Source: Apricaphanius iberus (taxonomy: Eukaryota; Chordata; Actinopteri; Cyprinodontiformes; Aphaniidae). Taken from it: a stretch of 64,000 bases of DNA. Under the pieces are notes generated by a model that was not told the DNA's origin, made no database searches, and worked only from the letters and a program-made list of their open reading frames with translations. Where the stretch lies: the NCBI GenBank assembly GCA_028564705.1, contig JAPXFQ010002620.1, forward strand, positions 1,550,001-1,614,000, read 5' to 3'. This document shows positions 1 through 10,506 of the stretch, in pieces. A program made the translations under genes and the position numbers. Positions within the stretch are counted from its first letter, which is position 1; each line of letters starts with the position of its first letter.

Positions 1-573
1 AAGAATCTTTTGTTTCTGTGAAACCTGCTTGACTTTCCTTTCTCAACTCTTTCCATTCTTGCAGAATCTCTGTTATGTCTTGATCTTCTTATATCTTAGC
101 TTTCCCACCTTCGTTAGCATCCGTCTTCAGTAGCTGGAAGTATTATTTATCATGTAGTTAACTTGGATGTATTTATTTAGGATAAACACGGGCAAGGTTT
201 AATACATTTTTTCTTCACACTACATTTCGAGCATCAATGATTAATATTTTTTTCTTTTCTGTTGTATTCTGTTGTATTTTATTTGAGCAAAATAAATATA
301 ATACCAAAATATGAGATAGTTAATGGTTTTTTAAATCATATTTCCTACATCTTACCTCCAAAACATATGTGTAATTAAATCATTACATCACCTCATTTTC
401 TATCTTAGGTCTTTTGACCTTCACTTTGGTTTAAATTTTTTTATTTAGTCCTACCCACATGTGCATGATTGATCATGGTCTATCACAGCCTGTCCCCACC
501 TTCAGACCCAGCTCTCATATTAAAGGCTCCTTCCGCACTGCTTGATCTCATATGTTCACTCCACCTGATACAC
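1..573. other. AT-rich stretch, no firm gene
   Basis: AT-rich sequence with short homopolymers. A T-rich run ending in AG near 447-449 could be a splice acceptor for a first exon of the downstream ETS gene, because an open frame runs from an ATG at 469 into the candidate exon at 574-598. I see no repeat with recognisable ends here. Confidence 0.3.
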
Positions 574-598
574 ATGGAGATGGACTGCCATGCTTATG
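574..598 (+). CDS. Candidate first coding exon of the ETS gene
   Basis: An ATG at 574 opens a 25-nt coding piece, eight codons plus one base (MEMDCHAY then G), followed by a good donor, ATG|GTAAGA. The leftover base exactly completes the split codon at the start of the exon at 10387, so the frame continues through all later exons to the stop at 23501. Mammalian ETS1 also has a short Met-Glu-containing segment just before its Leu-Thr-Pro MAPK site, which makes the join plausible. The same frame is open upstream to an ATG at 469, so the true start may lie further 5'. The intron would be 9.8 kb. The support is phase and donor quality only; the real first exon may be elsewhere or outside the window. 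Confidence 0.33.
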
Positions 599-1860
599 GT
601 AAGACTTTTTACTTTCATATTTTTATACTTCGGACCATTAATTTGAGATGAATTTCACTTGTATATAGTCTATAATGCATTGAGCATAACACACTGATTA
701 TGGATCATAAACACCTGATTTAACTTCATGGCAAATTATTCAGACTATAATAATTAATAATACTTAAATATTTAGTATTAAATATTTAGGTCTAAAAAAT
801 ATACCTGTTTTTTTTTATTGTATGAGCATAATTTAACTAAGTACACCTTCTCCGATGGTGCATTAGAAGGATGTTTGTCAACAAATATTAAATAACCAAT
901 AATGTAACATAAACAATGTTTTGCTTCTTTCTTTTTTTTTACAGAAAAGCATTAAATGAAAGATAAAATGTGTAGGACTGCTTTGCCCACTGTTGCACAC
1001 TAATGAAAAATGTATCAATGAGACCATAGCGCATTCACCTTGCTGATGATGTGAGAATGAATCTGCTCTTTCAGCTCGTATTAAGCAAATCAAAAAATGG
1101 TGGTAAATCCTGACTTTCCTTAACTACTAAACCTAATTGATATAATGGAACATATTTGATATTTCATTTTCTTTCTAAGAGTTTTTTATTGAAAATAAAA
1201 AGACAGTTGTTTATCACAGTTGGGCTCACTGGACAAAATATCAATCTGGGAACTAAAACAGTCATCTTATTGAATTGCAAGCTTTGTAGTTAATGTATTA
1301 CAAGTCATGATCATTTTGACCAAATAACTCAAATTCACTTCATGACTAAATTAATTAACAGGATTATGTTCAGAAATTTCCATATTGACTTAGTGGGAAC
1401 TAGAATTGTGTGGTTTTACGTTCACACAGTAAAAGTAAAACCTCAGTAAAATATCTGGATACTCTACTCAGTGTGGGTAAATTTACCGAATGAAGACCAA
1501 ACATATTTTAACTAAAAATACACCAGACACTGACAAACCTACAGGTTATTAAAGGAGACCATGTGGTTTTACACAGGGTTTGGTTTTCTAATGTAATCTT
1601 CTGTCTGTTGACCTTGCTGTTGCATTTTGAATGTGAATATATATTATACACCATAAATTGTCACTAAAAGTACTTTTTTACGTTGTTCTAATATATATTC
1701 ATCAATTTCCTACAGTAAGCGTTGGTATGATATTGAAAGCAGTGACTTAGAAAAGTAGCTTTACTACTAAATTTTTTAAAATGTAATTATGGTATATGTA
1801 TTTCTATCTTTTATTTTCATTTTAGTCTTTCAAATACAAAAATTTGTCCATAACTTTTTG
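599..1860. other. No gene recognised
   Basis: AT-rich DNA with only short, low-complexity open frames. It is intronic if the candidate exon at 574-598 is right. Confidence 0.3.
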
Positions 1861-1864
1861 ACAC

Positions 1865-2035
1865 AATTTTTTAAGTTTTTAGATCAGTTGTTACTCATTA
1901 CTCAAGTAGCCTTTTTTACTCTAGTTTTTTACTCTTACTCGAGTAATTTTTGGATGGCTACTTTCTGCTTTTACTTAAAAAAATATGTTGAAGTAGTGCC
2001 ACTCTTACTTCGGTCCAACTTTACCAGCCTCTGGA
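1865..2035 (-). repeat. Dispersed repeat with TACTCAAGTAA motifs, copy 1
   Basis: Read on the minus strand, this segment lines up with 30168-30335 and 63512-63670. The shared order is an AAGTAAGAGT(A/G)GCACTA-type block, a run ending in CAACATAT, AAGTAAAA, then GTAGC.A.CCAAAAA and a run of TACTC/GAG-rich sequence. It is an interspersed repeat common in fish, with many short self-complementary words. I cannot assign its class. Confidence 0.6.
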
Positions 2036-2755
2036 AAAATCTAATTTTGTAAAAATGGCACTGACATTAGAAACACTACATTTTATTAGAAATGTGACCT
2101 TACAAACTTACGTCCTCAACATCCTCAATATGCTTTTCTTTACATGCCCCTCTACCAAGCCTGAAAGCTGCTTAATTTACCAAAAGGCAAAAAAAAAAAA
2201 GTGAAAACAACAAAATCAAAAACCATTCTCGATTGAAATCATGATGGCATGGCAATACTAACCTGGTCTGGATCATTTTAAGCTATTTGTTTTCTCATCT
2301 TGTCAGGAATTCTCATGTCACCACAAATATTAGGTTCTAAGTGATGTGGGTTTGTGGTATTATGTATCTATAAACGGGGCAGAGCTAGTCAATTGGGTTC
2401 CCTTAACACAAATGCTGTGTTACAATATTTAATTAAAACGTAGAGTACGTTACAAACATATTCAGGGCGAATCAAGCCTTGTGCATGAATGCAAATGGGA
2501 ATACAGTCAAAAGGTTTATGTGAACATGTAAATCGAGCTTTTTTTAGTAATGGACTATGGGCTTATCCCCTGTTGAGAGCTGAGTAACAGTTTACATGTC
2601 ACTCAGACAATAGATGGCAATAGATGTCCGTGAGTATAAGTGGGGATTGGTTGAAGAGAAGTGTGATTCCTAATCGCATTATCTGGGTAGTAGAGTCTGA
2701 TCTGAGAAACTCCAGTTTGATTCAAGTTGAGCTAACATAATGCTAATATTATTAC
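2036..2755. other. No gene recognised
   Basis: Unique-looking AT-rich sequence with a poly-A tract near 2190. No exon, RNA gene or repeat boundary can be defended. Confidence 0.3.
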
Positions 2756-2759
2756 TATA

Positions 2760-3190
2760 TAATCCTTTATAATCCTTTATTGTCCCACAAGGGGAAATTC
2801 AGTTTTACAGTACAACCTGTCCAAGATCATTACAAACAAACAGACAGTCAACAAACAGATCCAGGTCACTGTTGGGCAGTGCAGCCGCTTGTACGCGGCG
2901 CTCCCATGTATTCAGGAAAGAGTTACACATCAGGGTGGGGTGGGAGGTGGTGGTGGTGGTGGTGGTAGGGGGGGGGGGTCACGGTAACAGGAAAAATAAA
3001 AACGCTCAACTGTGTAACAACACAGGTAATAGAAAAAAACACACCAAAAACATAGAGAAGTACATGTTTCAACATGAAGGACGGTTAGGCGGGCTCAGGA
3101 GCCCCTGGTCGACAATCTGCATGCAGCGCTCAACTCTAAGCGCGCAGCCAGACCTGCCACCCGTGGGGGCAGGAGAGCTTGGGAGACAGC
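2760..3190 (-). mobile_element. Retroposon 3' end, minus orientation
   Basis: The left edge carries two direct copies of an ATAATCCTTTA word, followed by TTTATTGTCCCACAAGGGGAAATT. Read on the minus strand, this is the common fish LINE/SINE 3' end that finishes with a short tandem tail. It includes a GGT microsatellite at 2946-2966 (seven units) followed by a G run. The rest is noncoding and ends against the GT repeat. The class is inferred from memory of fish repeat tails. Confidence 0.45.
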
Positions 3191-3195
3191 GAGAC

Positions 3196-3198
<3 letters not shown>

Positions 3199-3226
<28 letters not shown>
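3199..3226. repeat. GT microsatellite, 14 units
   Basis: An uninterrupted TG/GT dinucleotide run of 28 bases. Open frames across it code only for Cys-Val repeats and are not genes. Confidence 0.95.
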
Positions 3227-3585
3227 CTTATTAATATGACTGTGTGTGTCAGTTTTTGCACGTGTGCGGGGTGGAGGATACTTTGTTTACATTTTTCTTC
3301 ACAGGCATTGATAACGGACCAAGTTGAAGGTCTACATGAAGCCAAAACAATAATTATTTGGATAGCAGGGAGAAACAACATTTTTTTTCCATTCTACCCT
3401 TTCAGTCTGTCAGTGGTTTCTTTTATAGTCTATTTCAGCTAAATGAAAGTTCAGATTACTCCATTAATTTCCAGTGGCACCAATCCGCACTGACAATTTC
3501 TTCAAGTCCGATGACAATTCGCGAGTGAGTCCCAAAGCGCCGGCTAGATGGCTCGAGCTCACCAAGCGTGAGGTTCTGAGTTCCA

Positions 3586-3798
3586 TCAGCACAAATCGTC
3601 AGACTGCTCCTTCAGCCTTCCAATCGCTTCCAGAACTGTCTCCAATTTCGATATTTTTTGCTCCATTTTGCAGCAGATCCAGTACATGCACGTTCCAATC
3701 ATAAGGAACCCGATCCACACAAATCCAAATTGCCAGATATCTTCCATACAACCCGGATACCCTTTTCCGGTGCTTCGTAGAGTTAAGATATTTCTCAC
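3586..3798 (-). CDS. Small ORF with membrane segment and coiled coil, origin unknown
   Basis: This 70-residue minus-strand frame is not low complexity. Residues about 21-43 form one hydrophobic segment rich in Trp, Phe, Ile and Cys (it begins WQFGFVWIGFLMIGTCMYW). Residues about 46-66 follow with a heptad-like pattern (KISKLETVLEAIGRLKEQ), as in a short coiled coil. The frame ends next to a piggyBac-like MITE. I do not recognise the family. It could be a fragment of a transposon-encoded membrane protein, a microprotein, or chance. No splice sites or promoter are evident. Confidence 0.22.
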   Translation of the reverse strand: MRNILTLRSTGKGYPGCMEDIWQFGFVWIGFLMIGTCMYWICCKMEQKISKLETVLEAIGRLKEQSDDLC

Positions 3799-3802
3799 TT
3801 AA

Positions 3803-4199
3803 AGGCACAGTGTGTAATTTTCGGCCAGTAGGGGGCAGTGCATACCTAAATTATCACAAGCCTGCGGTATCTGTGTCTTCCAGTAAGAAACTCAACAACG
3901 GAGGTCCAACTAGTGCTGTTTTCAAACGCTCAATTCCCTGAGAATTATTTATTTGCAGCAACATGACGAGGACAACAGTCTCTCTTTCATCACTTGGAAC
4001 TATTTATGGCATTAGTAAAGACATCATCTAATATGGCTTTCCCCTGAAAAGAGGACTATGTATTTTAAAACAGATTTTTAAAGTCATATTTTACAATATC
4101 GCCAATATTTTGCAATTAATGTGCTTTACGTAATTATTATTACATAATATTTTAATGCCTATTTTCAAATATGTACTGGAAAAACTACGCACTGTCACT
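3803..4199. mobile_element. piggyBac-like MITE with TTAA flanks
   Basis: A 397-bp noncoding element. The left end reads AGGCACAGTGTGTAATTTT, and the right end, read inward on the other strand, reads AGTGACAGTGCGTAGTTTT, a 14 of 19 match. TTAA lies immediately outside both ends (3799-3802 and 4200-4203), which is the piggyBac target duplication. It contains the GGCCAGTAGGGGGCAG word seen in many fish short repeats. It has no transposase, so it would be non-autonomous. Confidence 0.65.
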
Positions 4200-4363
4200 T
4201 TAAATGTAGACACGTAAAAGCCTGCAAAAATCCAGAGCCTAATCTATTAAGATTAAGGATCTGGCAAACAGTAATGATAAGGGTCTAACTCGAGGGCCGT
4301 AACCAAGCATGCATTTGAAACTGTCACTGCACACAATTGGATAATTCAAAGACCAATGACATG

Positions 4364-4418
4364 ATACACGGTGTAACATATCCAAAGCCTACCACTCTGG
4401 ATATATTACATCGTGTAT
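4364..4418. repeat. Near-perfect hairpin, about 24-bp arms
   Basis: The left arm begins ATACACGGTGTAACATATCC. The right arm, read on the minus strand, begins ATACACGATGTAATATATCC. The loop is only 7 bases. It may be the centre of a foldback element or a structured RNA segment. No transposon ends were found around it. Confidence 0.6.
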
Positions 4419-4419
4419 T

Positions 4420-5044
4420 GTAGCTACCAGTGGCGCTAACGTAGATTAAACTCTTATCCAGTATCCAGTTGGCAAAACAGCAAAAACGTCCTTCTTGCAA
4501 AGGAACGATTTGAGCGCGGTTTTTTTATTCGTCCTTTAGATGAAAAGCCAAGTCTAACTCGTTCATTGTAGCGGCCAAAGCCATTTAAAAAAACTGGTGT
4601 TTATCTGTAGCCATCTTTCAATAGTTATTAAAGTATTCTGGATGTCACAGCGCTTTATTCATCAGTTTATCTTGTCTCTAGCCTGCCTACATCAGATAAA
4701 CCAATTTGATTGGTTCCCCAAACTGCTTACGTAATGCAGTAACAGTATCATTGCTCAATACCAGAGTGTCTTGCAGAAACAATTCAAACTGTGCTCTCCC
4801 GAGACCTCTGGATTTCCAGGGTAAAACAGACAGAAATTTAAATAGACCTGTTTGACATTATGTGCTTAGGACGCCTTTAAAGCCACAAAAAATAAACATT
4901 ATTTCCCTAAAAATTATCCTTGCATATTTAAACTTCATTCATCTCTCGCATATTTTTTGTAAATACAAAATAACTGCAGTAAAGTAAATATTTCATTCAC
5001 TGTAGTGAAGCAGGAGTTCTACTGATATAATAGTTTTCTGTCCT
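4420..5044. other. No gene recognised
   Basis: Noncoding sequence between the hairpin and the RTE LINE. No repeat ends or exons can be supported. Confidence 0.3.
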
Positions 5045-6840
5045 CTAAACATGTCCATACCATCTCAACCTCGCATCACTGACTTTATCTCCAAAAAATC
5101 TAACATGAGCGGCCCTTCTGATGTACTCATTCCCAATCCTATCCACTCTCATTCTCACTCCCAGAGATAATCTCAAAATCTTGAGTTCTGCAACCTCTAG
5201 TTCTGCTTCCTGTGTTTTTCTCATTGGTACTGTCTCTAGACCGTACAACATCACTGGTCTTACTACGGTCTTGTATACCTTTCCTTTCATTCTTGCTGGA
5301 ACCCTTTTATCAGACATTACACCTGACACCCTTGTCCACCCATTCCAACTAGGTTGCACACGTTTATTGAACTCTTTTCCACAATCTTCCTTGCTTTGGA
5401 CCATTGTCACTAAGTACTTAAAGTCCTCTACTGTTCCACTTGGGTTGTTCTAATTTACACACATGTATTCTCTCTTGCTATGACTAATCTTAATTTCTCT
5501 CTTTTCCAGTTCATAGATGTACCTCCATCTCTCTAGCTTTTTCCTATTCATCCACTCTGCTCTCACTACAGATCACAATGTCATCTGAAAACATCACAGT
5601 TCATGGAGACTCCTGTCTAATCTCATCGGTCAGTCTGTCCATCACCAAAGCAAACAAGAAGGGGCTCAAAGCTGATGCTTGATGGAAACCCACCTTTACC
5701 TTGAACTCCTCTGTCACTCCTACAGCACACCTCACTGCTATCTCACAGCTCTCATACATGTCCTGAATCACTCTAACATACTTCTCTGTCACTCCCGACT
5801 GCCTCAAAGAAAACCACAGCTCTTCTCTTGGCACCCTGTCACATGCCTTCTCTAAATCTACAAAGACACAATGCAGCTCCCTCTTAACCTCTCTGTACTT
5901 CTCCATCAGCTTCCTTAAAGCAAAAATTGCATCTGTAGTACTCTTTCTTGGCATGAAACCATACTGCTGGTCACAAATGCTCACTTCTAAAGCTAGCTTC
6001 CACGCCTATTTCCCACAGCTTAATTATATGACTTAATAGCTTTATTCTGCTGTAGTTGCAACAGTTCTGTACATTTCTCTTGTACATAAAAAATGGCTCT
6101 AGAACACTTTTCCTCCATTCTTCGGGCATCTTCTCACTCTTCAAGATCTTGTTATAGAACCTAGTCAAAAACTCTACTGCCATCTCTCCTAGATACTTCA
6201 CTACCGCCATAGGTATGTCATCAGGAGCAACTGCCTTTCCCATTTTCAACCTCTTCAAACCTTTCCTCACTCCATCCTTTCTAATTTCAGATGCTTCATG
6301 GTCCACAACATTCACCTGTCCTACTCTACATCCTCTCTGATTTTTCTCATTCTTCATCTCATCAAAGTACTCTTTCGATATTCCCGTCACACACTTAGCA
6401 CATATAAATTTCCATCCCTAACCTTTATCACTGTAACCTGTTGCACACCCTTTCAATTTCTATACATTTGCCTTGTCAACCTATACAAATTATTCTCTCA
6501 CTCCTCATTTTCCAACCTAGCATACAGGTCTTCACCCTCTGTTTGGCATTGTTTGCCACCTCTACTGTCTACATATTCATGTACGCCTGTCTGCTCTCTT
6601 CAGTCGTTTCAGTGTCCCACTTCTTCTTAGCTAACGTATTTCTCTGTATATGTTCCTGTACTTTGTCTTTGCACCACCAAGTCTCCTTATCTACTTTCCT
6701 CCTTCCAGATGACACACCAAATACCTGCCTACCTGTGTCTCTAATCAAATTAACTGTAGCTGTTCATTCATCAGGGAGCACCTGCTGGCAAGAGCCTTTC
6801 TCAACTCCTCCGTAAAAACCTAACAAAACTCTTGTTTTTT
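5045..6840 (-). mobile_element. RTE-clade LINE, decayed reverse transcriptase
   Basis: Minus-strand frames carry the reverse transcriptase of an RTE-type non-LTR retrotransposon. At 6390-5971 are the fingers (LKMGKAVAPDDIPMAVVKYL, then a SCSNYR-like NCCNYSRIKLLSH). At 5984-5601 are QYGFMPRKSTTDAIF, the motif A region VFVDLEKACDRVP and a motif B HQASALSPFLFALVMDRL, in which the usual Gly after Gln is Ala. At 5410-5045 is the C-terminal region (KRVPARMKGKVYKTVVRP, LRWYGHV). The catalytic YADD block is lost between the second and third pieces, and frames shift at least twice. Weaker similarity of the 5' part runs to about 6840, and possibly traces of the endonuclease lie beyond. It is dead. The 3' end is missing or unrecognised. 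Confidence 0.85.
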
Positions 6841-8160
6841 TCACTTTCCACCACTTGGTCCTCTGCTCTGCTCTGTTTTTTCTCTTCACCTTCCTCACCA
6901 TCAGGTTCATCATCATCAGTTTCAGACCACCATCCTATACTATCTAGCTACACTCTCACTGACCACTACTTTGCAGCGACAGTCAAAAAAGACCTGCTTC
7001 TACGTATCTCCCAGGTCAGAAGGTGTGGCTGTCATGTGATATCCCTCCTCCCTCTATCCATGTGTAAGAAACGACCCCCTAGATTCATTGTCCCCTGGCC
7101 CCCAGTCCATGTTGCACTTCCTTCATCTATCTGGATTCATTCCACTCCCCTCCATCCAGTCCTTTTTGCCCTCCTTCCAACTCCTCACTACCCGCCCTTG
7201 ACGTTGACAGGCACCCAGCCTACACAGTCAGATGGATCTTGAGCTCCCGTCGATGTGGCAGAGGATAGAAATATCTGGTTCATAGGGAGGGATATAGTCC
7301 AGAGGACTTCTTCTAGGTGTCCCGATCAGTTGTCTTGAGCAATAGCCTTACATTGGACTATATCTTATCAATCCGGTCTACACCTTCGCTACTGCCAGGT
7401 GTTGGTGGTTAAAGGGTAAGTCAAGTCAGGAGTCTGGGGTGTTTGTCTATTTGTCTTTCTTTGTCTTCCTGCTTTCCTTCACCTTTCTGCAGTGATCCAC
7501 TAGTACACCTGTGTAAGCTGAGGTCCTGTCCATCTAGGAGAGCTGTGGCTGCAGCCTTCACAGCTGCAGCTCATTGAAGCTCATAACTGCCTCGATAAAA
7601 GGCTGTCTGACTTTTGTTGTCTGAACCTTCTTGGTAACCTCTTGCCCTCTGTATCTACAAGTATTTTCTAGTAAATATTGTTCTCCTGTGACTCACCTGC
7701 TTAACATTTCCCTTTGTTCTTTCCAAAGGTTGCCTTGCAGTAATCTCCTTGTGATCAGTTCTCCAGCTTTGTCGCAATCCTTTGGTCTCTAAATCACATC
7801 TGGCAGCCTTCAAGCTCCTGCACATCCCATGTTCCTGTTCCAAACTGCTTGTCTGCCCTCCGTGCTCAGTCCTTGCTCAGTGGATTCACCTCTCCCGTGT
7901 TTCCTGGAACCCATCAGGAAAGTCCAGCAGACATCCCGAGCTCCTAGCTCTGTCTCTTTTCCTCATTTAATTCACCGCCTGTTAAGTAAGCTTTATCTGA
8001 GTACATTTAACAGTCGGGTCATGTCAAGATACTCTTTCACCTCTAGACTTCTCTTCCTGCAGTCCTCTTCTCTTCATTTTGCTGTTCAGTGGTCCCAGTT
8101 CCAGGGATCATCATCATCATCTTCTTCATTAGCTTAATTTTTCAATAAATATTTCATTAC
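6841..8160. other. CT-rich noncoding stretch, possible LINE/LTR remnants
   Basis: The plus strand is pyrimidine-rich with frames of biased composition and no domain. The first 400 bp may be the eroded endonuclease region of the adjacent minus-strand LINE. The part from about 7390 has the look of a retroelement UTR or LTR, but no paired repeat was found. An ATC run lies near 8110-8125. Confidence 0.3.
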
Positions 8161-9790
8161 TTTTAAAACCTGTCTCTCTAGAGGTGACTTCAGTTGGATA
8201 AGAAAGCTTGTAATTCCTACATAGCAACTTCAGGGTTTTTCTTAGTAGTTCCAAATTCAAATCTTAAACATTTGACGAACGCACATATGGAGTGAGCACT
8301 CTAATCGCATCTGAGTACTGGATGTAAAAAAATACTGTTAGTCAATAGTATTAATAATAGATGATACTATTTATATAGTCAGCATTGTTCTTTGTGCTAC
8401 CACGTACATTTTAGTTTTAGACCGAGGCATCATTTAACAGATCACTGGGAGGTGGGGGAGGGAGGCACCATGAGGCATCTCTTTTTCTTTAGGAAATGTT
8501 ACTTTTGCATTGCTTACATCTATTAATATCCTTTACAAATTTTAAATATGCCATTAATATATTACTATAACTGTGATGGTTTTTCATTAGCCTGATTTGT
8601 TGGTGCCCACATGGTGCCCTACACGATGTGTGCTATGTGCATGTGATGTGCGAGCGCCTGCACAGTCTATTAAGTTCCCCCCAAACATGCAGTTCCTTTT
8701 GCAATCATGTTATCCTGCACTGTTTAATGTGACAACGTGCTGGATTCGCTTAAAAAGAAATACAATGGCTGTATTTTTCTGAATTTATCAGATAATTTAA
8801 GAGCTTCTGTTTGGATCTGTGGTTATGAGCTGGGGTTTGGTGTGCATTTCTCCAAACTTCTCTCTAGGGCGTGGCAGGCAGCACAAGGAGAGCAAGTCCG
8901 GCAATCTGACGCCAGATGGTTCTCGCAACTAGCGTGGTACATGGCCGAAGTTACTTCTAGTGTTCAAGTAAGAACTATTTTCTAAGTAAGCTCAAAGCTC
9001 CTTCTTACCTACGATTCTCCTTTATAGTTCATTCCTGGATTCCTGGTGGATTTCCTCCGAGTTCTCCCAAGACAAAGGCTCTCAGCCTTGGTTCCCATTT
9101 AGTCAGCCTCTGCCCTGCTCCCTACCTGGTTCTCTCGTCAGACTCACCTTTCTACCAGTCGTTGGAGTTTCGCTCAACTGCCCACCCGCCGTCTCTGCTC
9201 CAATCAGCAGTCGTACTCTCTGGTTGGTTCACCTTCCTGGAACATATCCAACAGAATTGATCAGTTACCACTCACCACCCTCAGCCAAACTCAATCACGG
9301 ATCTTAACCCATGTCCCTCCAAGCCTCTCATTCATCAACAAGTAAGGTCTTTTTCCCAATTCATATCCCATCATCAATACCCAAAAACGTACCCTCTCTC
9401 TCTCTTTCATGGTCAGCCATGTTTTCCCCAACTGGTGCCTTGTTCCTGGTTCGTCCAGAGATGTCCACTTTCTAAAATAAAATCATAATTAATTTTATAC
9501 TTGCCTATCTCTGTGTTTTGGTGTTGTGCTGTTTCTTGATTTCACTAAGAACCATACATGTCAGCTTCATCTTTTTTCTTGTTAATTCATAGAAACCAAG
9601 GCTTTTTATTTTTTTTTCAAGAGACTGCAATACGCTTCCATAGTTTAATCATCTATATCCTCATTACTAACGGTGGTGCTCTTGAGACTTCATAGTGTCC
9701 GGCACCACCGGTCAGGCACTTGTTGGAGGGGGAGCAGCCCTATGTAGCTCATAAATCATTATCCACTGCATTCACATGGACACCTTATAT
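8161..9790. other. No gene recognised; CT-rich LTR-like part
   Basis: 8161-9000 shows nothing I can name. 9000-9520 is pyrimidine-rich and ends in an AAATAAAATCATAATT-type run, resembling the promoter and leader of a fish Gypsy LTR, but I could not find a second copy in the window. Confidence 0.25.
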
Positions 9791-9794
9791 TTAC

Positions 9795-10073
9795 GCATCC
9801 ACCCGTCCATTATCTAAATCCTGTGCAGGGTTGCTGGTGCCTATCTCCAGCAACACAGAGGCACACAACCATCCAGGTACACTCATACCTAAGGGAAATT
9901 TAGAAGGACCAATTAAACTACGTTTTTTGGGTGTGGGAGGAAGCCAGGGAACCCATGCATGTACAAGGAGAACATGCTAACTTTATGCACAAAAAAACAG
10001 CATTCAAGGATTTAAACCCAGGACCTGCTTGCTGCATGGAAACAGTGCTAACAACTGCAACACTCTGCAGCCC
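9795..10073 (-). mobile_element. GGAT-tailed retroposon, longer copy
   Basis: This is the widespread fish family that, on the minus strand, ends in a GGATGG-type tail. Characteristic words on the plus strand are CACACAACCATCCAGGTACAC, ACCTAAGGG.AATTTAGA, TGGGAGGAAGCC and ACAAGGAGAACATGC. It is degenerate and noncoding. A second, shorter copy has inserted at its right edge. Confidence 0.6.
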
Positions 10074-10199
10074 GTCCATCCATCCATCCATTTTCTGAAC
10101 CGCTTGTTCCTCAAGGGGTCACGGGGGGGCTGGTGCCTATACAGCTGTCAACGGGCGAGAGGCGGGGTACACCCTGGACAGGTCGCCAGTCCATCACAG
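10074..10199 (-). mobile_element. GGAT-tailed retroposon with 12-bp target duplication
   Basis: A 126-bp 5'-truncated copy. The plus strand starts with CCATCCATCCATCCATTTTC (the tail in reverse) and ends in CGCCAGTCCATCACAG. The 12 bases ACTCTGCAGCCC occur at 10062-10073 and again at 10200-10211, immediately outside both ends. That is a target-site duplication expected of target-primed reverse transcription, and it shows this family moves as a retroposon. Confidence 0.75.
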
Positions 10200-10386
10200 A
10201 CTCTGCAGCCCAATATTTACTTTTTCAAAACACTTATTTAGTTCTATGTGTTTTTTTAACCTGTTACTTTTTCAGGAATAATTAATTGAAAATAATGTGG
10301 TACTGTTCAATGCTAAAAGTTAATGATATACTATCTAGTCAGTGGATAGTCTAAACAGTTGGTTTTTTTTTCTACTTGTGTTCTAG

Positions 10387-10506
10387 AGATAGACTCCCTG
10401 GAGGTCCCTCCTCTCACACCAACCAGTAAGGAGGTCCTGAGCCAGGCTGTTAATGCCAGTTTTTCTGGCTTTGCTCAGGAGATAATAAACCACCAATTTC
10501 CACAGG
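10387..10506 (+). CDS. ETS gene exon with MAPK site
   Basis: The acceptor TTCTAG precedes it and the donor GTAAAC follows. It encodes [19 protein letters not shown] and on to FSGFAQE. This matches the ETS1/ETS2 segment around the Thr-Pro ERK target and the following helix that leads into the Pointed domain. It enters with two bases of a split codon and leaves in phase 1. Confidence 0.8.

Noticed and set aside
2872..3442. Several overlapping frames rich in Val, Cys, Trp or Thr-His
   Set aside because: They translate the GT and GGT microsatellites and a retroposon tail.
7390..9520. Pair of Gypsy LTRs
   Set aside because: Both pyrimidine-rich stretches look LTR-like, but they do not match each other, and no primer-binding site or coding region lies between them.
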